A stretch of DNA of 14,294 nucleotides from Actinomycetota bacterium (lineage in GTDB: Bacteria; Actinomycetota; Thermoleophilia; Gaiellales; Gaiellaceae): assembly GCA_013695295.1 (NCBI GenBank), contig JACDAS010000053.1:1-14294 (forward strand). Reading direction: 5' to 3'. Of this stretch, positions 8,940-14,294 are shown piece after piece. The notes below the pieces were generated by a model. That model ran no database searches and was not told where the DNA came from. It was given only the letters and a program-made list of their open reading frames with translations. Position numbers and translations under genes: made by a program. Within the stretch, counting starts at the first letter, position 1, and every line of letters begins with the position of its first letter.

Positions 8940-9822
8940 AGATCTCGCGGTAGCGGCGAAAGAAGGTGGCCTCCAGCGGAGTCGCGAGCAGGCTCCGCTC
9001 GGCCGCTAGCCGGACCGCCAGGCTGCCGCCGGGCGCGATGCTCGCGAAGGCGTGCCCGTCGGCGATCACGGCCGCTTCCACGTCGGCGCTCTGGTTGGAG
9101 ACGGCCACGTCCAGGTCCGGGGGGACGACCAGCGGCCGGGCGTGGAGTGAGTGCGGCGCGACGAATGTGATCGCGATCGCGTCCAGACCGCGGACGAGCA
9201 CCGGGCCGCCGCTCGAGAGGTTGTACGCGGTCGAGCCGGACGGCGTCGAGCAGATGAGACCGTCGCAGGGCTGGACGCCGAGGTCCTCGCCGCCCACCCC
9301 CCAGCCGAGGTGGGCCATCCGTCCCAGCACCGAGCTCGTGACGACGACGTCGTTGATCGCGAGGCGGCGCTTGGCGCCAGCGCGGGCTTCGAGCACCGGC
9401 AGCGAGTGGACCGCGTAGCGGCCGCGGAACGCCTCGGTCAGCCTGGCCTCCAGCTCTCCGGGCTGCACCGAGGCGAGGAATCCGACCCGGCCGAAGTTGA
9501 CGCCGAGCACCGGCACGTCGGTGTCGACGAAGCGCTGCAGCGCGCGCAACATCGTCCCGTCGCCGCCCAGCACCACGGCGAGGTCGGCGGCGCTCCGTCC
9601 GTCTGCGCCGGCTCGCCCGTGCTTTTCGGCCTCCTCGTCGGAGAGCAGCAGCTCGACCCCCGTGAGGCGTGCGACCTGCTCGAGCCGCGCGAGGGCGGGC
9701 CCGATCGTCTCGGCCCGGCCGTGCGTGACCACGGCGACGCGGCGGGCGCGCCCAGGAGCGTGGCTCTGGCCCCTACGCGCTCGGCCGGCCGACGGCGGCG
9801 TCGATCCAGGCTCCGATGTCAT
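8929..9822 (-). CDS. nadK: NAD kinase
   Basis: The protein phosphorylates NAD+ to NADP+ using ATP (or polyphosphate in some actinobacteria). Family motifs are present: GGDGTMLR (86-93), LGVNFGRVGFLA (106-117), IND (156-158, where many members have NE), CDGLICSTPSGSTAYNLSSGGP as two adjoining blocks (186-195 and 196-207), and the C-terminal PHSLHARPLV (223-232). The 297-residue length includes about 27 Arg/Ser/Pro-rich residues before the first beta strand (RRVAVVTHGRAE), which most NAD kinases lack. No later start keeps that strand: the next candidate, a GTG at residue 31, would cut into it. ATG at 9822 is therefore chosen, although it overlaps tlyA by 50 bases. AAGGAG 12 bases upstream supports it. 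Confidence 0.95.
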   Translation of the reverse strand: MTSEPGSTPPSAGRARRGQSHAPGRARRVAVVTHGRAETIGPALARLEQVARLTGVELLLSDEEAEKHGRAGADGRSAADLAVVLGGDGTMLRALQRFVDTDVPVLGVNFGRVGFLASVQPGELEARLTEAFRGRYAVHSLPVLEARAGAKRRLAINDVVVTSSVLGRMAHLGWGVGGEDLGVQPCDGLICSTPSGSTAYNLSSGGPVLVRGLDAIAITFVAPHSLHARPLVVPPDLDVAVSNQSADVEAAVIADGHAFASIAPGGSLAVRLAAERSLLATPLEATFFRRYREIFVA

Positions 9823-10546
9823 CGGCGCGATCGGCTCCTTGTCGCGGGACGAGGTAGAGGAAGAACTCCCGGTTTCCTTTCGGGCCGGGCAGGCCCGAGT
9901 CTACGACCCCGGCGACGCTTGCCCCCCAGGCTCCGACCTGGCCGGAAAGTCGCTCCAGCACTCTGCGGTGGACGGCCGGGTCGCGGACGACGCCGCCCTT
10001 CGCGTCGGCCCGGCCCGCCTCGAACTGCGGCTTGACGAGCACGAGCGCTTGCCAGCCGGGGGCCGCGAGCGTGAGCGCCGGCGGGAGAGCCAGCTCGAGC
10101 CCGATGAAGGAGACGTCGCAGGTGATCAGCTCGGGCGGGTAGGGCAGGTCGGTCAGGTGACGGGCGTTCACCCGCTCGAGCACGGTGACGCGCGGGTCCG
10201 ACCGCAGGCGCTCGTGGAGCTGGCCGTGGCCGACATCGAGCGCGATCACGCGGGCCGCGCCCCGCTGGAGCAGGACGTCGGTGAAGCCCCCCGTCGAAGC
10301 CCCGAGGTCGAGGCAGGACGCCTCCCGAACATCCACGTCGAGCGCATCGAGCGCGTGCGCGAGCTTCTGCCCGCCGCGGGAGACGAATGCCGCCGCCGGG
10401 GAGACGGTGAGCTCCGCCGACGCCTCGACCTGCTCCCCCGCCTTCGAGTGACCACGGATGCGACCCGCGAGCAGCAGCGCCTGCGCCTGCGAGCGCGTCT
10501 CGGCGAGGCCGCGCTCGACGAGCAGCAGATCGAGCCGCTTCTTCAC
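9773..10546 (-). CDS. tlyA: TlyA family rRNA 2'-O-methyltransferase
   Basis: TlyA methylates the 2'-hydroxyl of cytidines in 16S and/or 23S rRNA (known for mycobacterial TlyA, where it sets capreomycin sensitivity). The N-terminal S4-type RNA-binding domain (about 2-50) reads RLDLLLVERGLAETRSQA. FVSRGGQKLAHAL (54-66) supplies the conserved lysine. The Rossmann SAM site is CLDLGASTGGFTDVLL (78-93), followed by ALDVGHGQL (102-110), CDVSFI (143-148) and LVKPQFEAG (170-178). The C-terminal GPKGNREFFLYL (221-232) is also typical. The GTG start is well fixed: an in-frame stop lies 18 bases upstream with no other start codon between. The gap to ispA is 33 bases. The S4 segment GRIRGHSKAGEQV is about four residues shorter than in M. 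tuberculosis TlyA as I remember it. The call is confident. Confidence 0.95.
   Translation of the reverse strand: MKKRLDLLLVERGLAETRSQAQALLLAGRIRGHSKAGEQVEASAELTVSPAAAFVSRGGQKLAHALDALDVDVREASCLDLGASTGGFTDVLLQRGAARVIALDVGHGQLHERLRSDPRVTVLERVNARHLTDLPYPPELITCDVSFIGLELALPPALTLAAPGWQALVLVKPQFEAGRADAKGGVVRDPAVHRRVLERLSGQVGAWGASVAGVVDSGLPGPKGNREFFLYLVPRQGADRADDIGAWIDAAVGRPSA
9835..9840 (-). promoter_or_regulatory. Ribosome binding site of nadK, inside tlyA
   Basis: Minus-strand AAGGAG ends 12 bases before the ATG at 9822, within the tlyA coding sequence. The spacing is longer than the optimum. It favours the upstream ATG as nadK start and therefore the long overlap. Confidence 0.5.
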
Positions 10547-10579
10547 GGCAAGAGGGTAGTGCTAGCAGGCGATGCTCGA

Positions 10580-11350
10580 CTAGGCGGTTCGCACCGCGAG
10601 GCCCGAAACGATCTCCTCCAGGACGGCCGTGTCCGCGGAGATCGTTTTCAGGCGCGCCCGCGCGCGCCCGGCGGCCTCGTCGGCCAGCCGCCTCGCGCCG
10701 TCCAACCCGTGGGAGAGAACGTAGCCGTCCCCGTCGAGGATGTCGTCGACGATCTGGAACAGGAGGCCGAGCTCGTCGCCGAAGGAGCGCCAGGGTCCCT
10801 GTTGCCGCGCGGGGACCCCGGCCGCCCAGAGGCCGCAGCCGACCGAGGCCGAGAAGAGGCACCCGGTCTTCAGCCGGTGGAGCGAGGCCAGGTCGCCCGG
10901 ATCGTCGCTCAGGTCGAGGTACTGGCCCCCGATCATCCCGAGCGTGGCCTGTGCGAGCTCCCTGCCAACCTCGGGACCGGGGTAGGACAGCGCGAGCCGG
11001 AACGCCTCCGAGACGAGCGCGTCGCCGGCCAGGATCGCGTTCGCCTCGCCGAAGCGCACGTGCAGGCTCGGCCGGCCGCGCCGCACGTCGTCGTCGTCGA
11101 GCGCCGGCAGGTCGTCGTGGACGAGCGAGAACGTGTGCACGAGCTCGACCGCCGCCGCCGCCGGCAGGACCAGCTCCGGATCGACCCCGGCCGCCTGTCC
11201 GGTGGCGAGGCAGATCACCGGACGGACCCGCTTGCCGCCGCCCTCGAGGGCGTAGCGGAGCGCATCCGAGAGACCGCCGAGCTCCGGCGTCAGCGCCAGG
11301 TCGCCGAGGTACGTCTCGACGAGGCCGCGCAGCTCGTCAGGGCTCTGCAT
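10580..11350 (-). CDS. ispA: Short-chain polyprenyl diphosphate synthase (IspA/farnesyl diphosphate synthase type)
   Basis: This enzyme condenses isopentenyl diphosphate with allylic diphosphates to make C15 (possibly C20) prenyl diphosphates for quinones, bactoprenol and carotenoids. The 256-residue protein has GGGKRVRP (37-44), the first Asp-rich motif DDLPALDDDDVRRG (79-92, with the two-residue bacterial insertion), GDAL (109-112), GGQYLDL (141-147), KTG (161-163) and the second Asp-rich motif FQIVDDILD (198-206). F74, five residues before the first motif, is bulky, which in this family tends to limit the product to C15. The ATG at 11350 has AGGAAGG 6 bases upstream, and the gene overlaps the preceding small gene by 14 bases. 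No dxs lies between this gene and tlyA, unlike in Bacillus. The family is secure; the product length is inference. Confidence 0.93.
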   Translation of the reverse strand: MQSPDELRGLVETYLGDLALTPELGGLSDALRYALEGGGKRVRPVICLATGQAAGVDPELVLPAAAAVELVHTFSLVHDDLPALDDDDVRRGRPSLHVRFGEANAILAGDALVSEAFRLALSYPGPEVGRELAQATLGMIGGQYLDLSDDPGDLASLHRLKTGCLFSASVGCGLWAAGVPARQQGPWRSFGDELGLLFQIVDDILDGDGYVLSHGLDGARRLADEAAGRARARLKTISADTAVLEEIVSGLAVRTA

Positions 11351-11531
11351 CCACGGCCTTCCTCGCGTCGCCGATCGCCAGCTCGATCTCCTTCGCGATC
11401 TCCGAGAGCTCGGCGAGCACGTCGATCGCCGCGTCAGGATCTTCGGTGGCCTCGAGTCTCGCACGCGCGCGCTCCAGTCGCTCGAGGAGCGCTTCGGCCT
11501 CGCGCAGCCTGTCCTCCGCCTCACCGACCAT
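11337..11531 (-). CDS. Small 64-residue coiled-coil protein, unknown function
   Basis: The frame encodes an acidic, almost wholly helical 64-residue protein. It has a heptad-like first half (EDRLREAEALLERLERARAR), a short break at EDPDA (30-34), and a second helix (AIDVLAELSEIAKEIELAIG). Evidence that it is real: it fills the space between nusB and ispA, overlaps them by 11 and 14 bases, starts with ATG, and has AGGGAGG 9 bases upstream. The helix-break-helix layout, length and position before ispA recall exodeoxyribonuclease VII small subunit (XseB), but I do not see a convincing XseB sequence match and no xseA is nearby, so no function is assigned. No Cys, no membrane segment and no signal peptide are present. 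Confidence that it is a gene is good; its role is open. Confidence 0.75.
   Translation of the reverse strand: MVGEAEDRLREAEALLERLERARARLEATEDPDAAIDVLAELSEIAKEIELAIGDARKAVDAEP
11357..11363 (-). promoter_or_regulatory. Ribosome binding site of ispA
   Basis: Minus-strand AGGAAGG ends 6 bases before the ATG at 11350. It is one of the two strongest Shine-Dalgarno matches in the window and fixes the ispA start against the in-frame upstream extension. Confidence 0.75.
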
Positions 11532-11910
11532 CGAGTGCCGCCTCCCTGTGGATCCTGCCGAGGATGCCGTTGACCAGCTTGGCGGCGTCGTCGGACGCGT
11601 AGCGCTTCGCGAGCTCGACCGCCTCGTCGATCGCCACCTCGGCCGGCACGTCGCCCGTCCCGAGCTCGAGGACGGCGATCCGCAGGATGTTCCGCTCGAG
11701 CGTTCCCAGGCGCTCCGCCCTCCACCCCTCGGCGGCCTCGGTGATCCGGGCGTCGAGGGCCGGCGCCCGGGCGGCGACGGCCTCGGCCAGATCGCGGGCG
11801 AACGGGTCGATGTCCCCCTCGTGCAGCGAGGCGAGCGGCCGCTCGGGCAGGAGGTCCCACTGGTAGAGGAGGAAGAGCGCGGTGCGCCGCGCCGCACGCC
11901 GGCCCGCCAC
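11521..11910 (-). CDS. nusB: Transcription antitermination factor NusB
   Basis: NusB binds boxA RNA with NusE (ribosomal protein S10) in rRNA antitermination. The 129-residue all-helical protein shows the family pattern: RRAARRTALFLLYQWDLL at the N-terminus, ARDLAEAV (38-45), RLGTLERNILRIAVLEL (67-83), the DVPAEVAIDEAVELAKRYA block (87-105) and KLVNGILGRI (111-120). The start is GTG at 11910, sharing one base with the TAG stop of accC (TAGTG). GGGGA lies 10 bases upstream. A longer frame continues upstream inside accC, but only from this GTG does the NusB homology begin. NusB between accC and ispA repeats the Bacillus gene order, minus folD, xseA and xseB. The call is confident. Confidence 0.95.
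   Translation of the reverse strand: MAGRRAARRTALFLLYQWDLLPERPLASLHEGDIDPFARDLAEAVAARAPALDARITEAAEGWRAERLGTLERNILRIAVLELGTGDVPAEVAIDEAVELAKRYASDDAAKLVNGILGRIHREAALDGR
11541..11547 (-). promoter_or_regulatory. Ribosome binding site of the small coiled-coil gene
   Basis: Minus-strand AGGGAGG ends 9 bases before the ATG at 11531, inside the end of nusB. Such a strong match in a GC-rich coding end supports translation of the small gene. Confidence 0.7.
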
Positions 11911-13250
11911 TAGTGCTCTGTCCCCGCCAGCGTCGCGAGGAAGCCCGTCGAGTAGTCGCCGCTTCGGAACCCGGCGCTCGAGAGGACGCTGACAGCGGTC
12001 GGGATCGTCGTGGCGACGCCCTCGAGCTCGAGCTCTCCGAGCGCGCGGAGCGCGCGCGCGATCGCCGCGTCGCGGCCCGTGTCCCAGACGATCAGCTTCG
12101 CAAGGAGGGAGTCGTAGTACGGGGGAACCGCGGCACCATCCTCGACGTGCGTGTCGACGCGCACTCCGGGCCCGAGCGGAGCGCGGAACCGCGTCACCGT
12201 CCCCGGCGAGGGCATGAAGTCGCGCGCCGGATCCTCCGCGTTGACCCGGACCTCGATCGCGTGGCCTCGCCTCGGCGCGCGCCCGGTCGAGGCGAGCCGC
12301 TCGCCGGCGGCGATCCGCAGCTGCTCCCGAACGAGGTCGATCCCCGTCACCAGCTCGGTCACCGGATGCTCGACCTGGAGCCGTGCGTTCAGCTCGATGA
12401 AGTAGAACTCGCCGCCGGGACCGAGGAGGAACTCGAACGTCCCCGCGCTCCGGTAGCCGAGCAGCCTGCAGGCGCGCTCGGCCGCGGCCTCCATCTCCTC
12501 GCGCAGCTCCGGCCCGACGGCGGGCGAGGGCGACTCCTCGAGCAACTTCTGGTGGCGGCGCTGGATCGAGCACTCCCGCTCTCCGAGCGTGAGGACGCGC
12601 TCGCCGTCACCGAGCACCTGAATCTCGACGTGCCGCGCGGGGCTGACCGCCTTCTCGACGTAGATCCCAGCGTCTCCGAAGGCCGCCTGAGCCTCGGCGG
12701 CCGCGCTGGCGAAGCCGTCTTCGAGCTCGGCGGGCGTCCCCACGAGGCGCATCCCCTTACCCCCGCCACCGGCGACCGCCTTCAGGAGCACCGGGAAGCC
12801 GAGGCCCCCGGCCGCGGCCGTGGCGCCGGCGAGGTCGACGGGCCCGTCGGTCCCGGGGACGAGTGGGACCCCGGCCGCCGCCAGCTCGGCCTTCGCGCGC
12901 GCCTTGTCTCCCATCCGTTCCATCGTGTCCACGCTCGGGCCGACGAAGACGAGGTCGTTGTCGTCGCAGGCACGCACGAAGGCCGGGTTCTCGGCCAGGA
13001 ATCCCCAGCCCGGATGGATCGCCTCGCAGCCGGTGGTCTCCGCGGCGGCCACGATCGAGGGGATGTTGAGGTAGCTCAGCGACGCCGGCGGCGGGCCGAT
13101 GCAGACGGCGCGATCGGCCGTCCGGACGTGGAGCGAGCCCGCGTCGGCCGTCGAGTAGACGGCGACCGCCTCGACGTCGAGCTCGTGGAGCGCCCGGATC
13201 ACCCGGACGGCCACCTCGCCCCGGTTGGCGATCAGGACGCGGGAAAACAC
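11910..13250 (-). CDS. accC: Biotin carboxylase subunit (AccC/PycA type)
   Basis: This subunit carboxylates the biotin of the carrier protein using ATP and bicarbonate. The 446-residue protein has the three standard parts: the N-terminal VLIANRGEVAVRVIRA (5-20) with HPGWGFLAEN (79-88, usually HPGYGFLSEN); the ATP-grasp with KAVAGGGGKGMR (157-168), EKAVSPARHVEIQVLGD (199-215), ECSIQRRHQKLLEESPSP (226-243) and FIELNARLQVEHPVTE (284-299); and the C-terminal domain from about 330. It lacks a C-terminal biotinyl domain, unlike the fused alpha subunits (AccA3 type) common in Actinomycetota. The GTG start is 3 bases after the carboxyltransferase-AccB stop, so the two are one translational unit. It may serve pyruvate carboxylase, acetyl-CoA carboxylase or both. 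The enzyme class is certain; the complex is not. Confidence 0.95.
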   Translation of the reverse strand: MFSRVLIANRGEVAVRVIRALHELDVEAVAVYSTADAGSLHVRTADRAVCIGPPPASLSYLNIPSIVAAAETTGCEAIHPGWGFLAENPAFVRACDDNDLVFVGPSVDTMERMGDKARAKAELAAAGVPLVPGTDGPVDLAGATAAAGGLGFPVLLKAVAGGGGKGMRLVGTPAELEDGFASAAAEAQAAFGDAGIYVEKAVSPARHVEIQVLGDGERVLTLGERECSIQRRHQKLLEESPSPAVGPELREEMEAAAERACRLLGYRSAGTFEFLLGPGGEFYFIELNARLQVEHPVTELVTGIDLVREQLRIAAGERLASTGRAPRRGHAIEVRVNAEDPARDFMPSPGTVTRFRAPLGPGVRVDTHVEDGAAVPPYYDSLLAKLIVWDTGRDAAIARALRALGELELEGVATTIPTAVSVLSSAGFRSGDYSTGFLATLAGTEH

Positions 13251-13253
13251 GTC

Positions 13254-14294
13254 CTACAGGGCGTCGAGCGGCCGGCCGGCGAGTGGCTCGAGCTCGAACA
13301 GGAGCTGACCGAACTCCACCGGCTGGCCGTTCTCGGCGTGGATCCCCCGCACGGTCGCGTCGAGGTCCGACTTGACCTCGTTCATCAGCTTCATCGCCTC
13401 GAGGATGCAGAGCGTCTGACCCGCGGAGACCGGCTCCCCCACCTCGACGAACGGCGGTGCCCCCGGCTGCGGAGCGCGGTAGAAGGTCCCGACCATCGGC
13501 GACTCGACCCGGACTCCGCCTGCCCCGGCCGGATCGGCTGCCGGGGCGCTCGCGGGGTCCACCCTCGGCTCGAGCGGCGCCACCGCCGCGGCCGGCACCG
13601 CGTCGGCCGTCCGCCTGACGCTGACGCGGAGGCCTTCCTCCTCGATCGTGATCTCGCCGATCCCCGTCTCCTGGACGATCCGGACGACCTCACGGATCCG
13701 CTCCGCGCGCGCCTGATCGACGCCCGAGCCGGCCAGCGACTCCTCGCGCGCGGCCCGGGCGCGAATCGAGGTCAGGAGCGGCTCGGCCTCCTCCCCGAAG
13801 AGCGCGAGCAGGAGCAGCTCCTCCTCGCTCGAGGCGAGGCCGGCCACGTCACGTCGCAACTCCTCGAGGTCGACGGGGACGTGCTCGGGAACCCCGTCGG
13901 TCAGGAGCTCGACGACCCGCCGGACGGCGGGGTCGATTCCGCCGGGCGTCGTCCCGAACCCGCCGGCGATCAGGGTCTGGAGCTCGTCGACGACCGTTGT
14001 GTATCGACTCGCCGAGAGGACGTTGAGCAGCGCCTGCGAGCCCAGAATCTGGCCGATCGGCGACGCGAGTGGCGGCGAGCCGACCTCGGCGCGCACCACG
14101 GCGAGCTCGTCGAGGACGTCGTCGAGGCGGTCGCCGGCCGCCTGGGCCCGCAGGTGCACGTCGAGCGCCGCGACCAGGCCGGCGGGCAGCTTGTGCTGGG
14201 CGGCCCGGACGGCGATCCGCGGAGCGAGCGGGGTCACCGGCTCGTCGCCGATGTGCTCGTCGACGAGGTCCGACGCGCGCCACAGGGCCTCGAC
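13254..14294 (-). CDS. Carboxyltransferase (PycB/OadA-type) C-terminal part fused to AccB-like biotin carrier, N-terminus beyond right edge
   Basis: The frame is open to the right edge: 346 visible codons, of which an internal GTG at 14237 is not the start. Visible residues 1-185 match the conserved carboxylase domain found after the TIM barrel in pyruvate carboxylase B and oxaloacetate decarboxylase alpha (PLASPIGQILGSQALLNVL, SRYTTVVDEL, GGFGTTPGGIDP, LLLALFGEEAEPLL). Next comes an AccB-type N-terminal helix (IREVVRIVQETGIGEITIEE), a Pro/Ala linker (about 230-261), and an AccB-type biotinyl domain (ESPMVGTFYRAPQPG, GQTLCILEAMKLMNE). The biotin lysine is visible residue 302, codon 13391-13389. 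The insert after GTFYR is the 'thumb' of AccB, not the simpler biotinyl domain of OadA. The reaction is transcarboxylation to pyruvate or a similar substrate. The domain calls are strong; the TIM barrel outside the window is inferred. Confidence 0.9.
   Translation of the reverse strand, partial: VEALWRASDLVDEHIGDEPVTPLAPRIAVRAAQHKLPAGLVAALDVHLRAQAAGDRLDDVLDELAVVRAEVGSPPLASPIGQILGSQALLNVLSASRYTTVVDELQTLIAGGFGTTPGGIDPAVRRVVELLTDGVPEHVPVDLEELRRDVAGLASSEEELLLLALFGEEAEPLLTSIRARAAREESLAGSGVDQARAERIREVVRIVQETGIGEITIEEEGLRVSVRRTADAVPAAAVAPLEPRVDPASAPAADPAGAGGVRVESPMVGTFYRAPQPGAPPFVEVGEPVSAGQTLCILEAMKLMNEVKSDLDATVRGIHAENGQPVEFGQLLFELEPLAGRPLDAL

Noticed and set aside
7404..9170. 588-codon plus-strand open frame opposite recN
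   Set aside because: It lies antisense to recN, whose ATPase motifs are complete. The composition is that of a GC-rich shadow frame and no domain is recognisable.
9497..11602. 701-codon plus-strand open frame across nadK, tlyA, ispA and nusB
   Set aside because: It is antisense to four well-supported genes. Its translation is Arg/Glu/Gly-rich without recognisable motifs, as expected when GC-biased third positions remove stops from the opposite frame.
13254..14237. GTG at 14237 as a true start, giving a complete 327-residue protein
   Set aside because: The frame stays open to the right edge, and the 19 codons upstream (ALWRASDLVDEHIGDE) continue the carboxylase domain. The gene is therefore truncated by the window.

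Overview
The window is a dense, GC-rich, single-strand gene block. All fourteen coding regions are on the minus strand, so transcription runs from high to low coordinates. Most neighbours overlap or lie within a few dozen bases of each other, and GTG/TTG starts (eight) slightly outnumber ATG starts (six). The gene order recN-steA-steB-pyrG is a hallmark of Actinomycetota. The upstream part (biotin carrier, accC, nusB, ispA, tlyA, recN) instead follows the order known from Bacillus-type Firmicutes. Together with separate rather than fused biotin carboxylase and carrier genes, this suggests a deep-branching actinobacterium, for example class Thermoleophilia (inference; no taxonomic marker was searched).

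Transcription unit 1 (right to left, 14294 to 5722) has ten genes. They are a partial carboxyltransferase fused to an AccB-like biotin carrier, accC, nusB, a 64-residue coiled-coil protein, a short-chain prenyl diphosphate synthase (ispA type), tlyA, nadK, recN, steA and an SRPBCC-domain protein. A perfect 12-bp hairpin that starts inside the last stop codon and is followed by a T-containing tract ends this unit.

The 210-bp gap 5512-5721 is the only sizeable non-coding stretch. It holds that terminator and presumably the promoter of unit 2, although no convincing -35/-10 pair is visible. No gene-free stretch exceeds 300 bp.

Transcription unit 2 (5511 to 1) has five genes. They are steB (the 'copper transporter' family), a fusion of a GT2 glycosyltransferase with a short MraY/WecA-like membrane domain, pyrG, an M20 (PepT-like) metallopeptidase, and a DUF3866 gene cut by the left edge.

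Functionally, the block joins biotin-dependent carboxylation, rRNA/antitermination and ribosome methylation (nusB, tlyA), isoprenoid precursor supply (ispA), NADP supply (nadK), recombinational repair (recN), division and envelope factors (steA, steB, the polyprenol-type glycosyl/phosphosugar transferase fusion) and CTP synthesis (pyrG). It looks like core chromosome. I see no mobile elements, tRNA or rRNA genes, CRISPR arrays or defence genes. The most unusual items are the carboxyltransferase-AccB hybrid, the small coiled-coil gene in the place where xseB sits in Firmicutes, and the GT2-MraY-like fusion beside steB.
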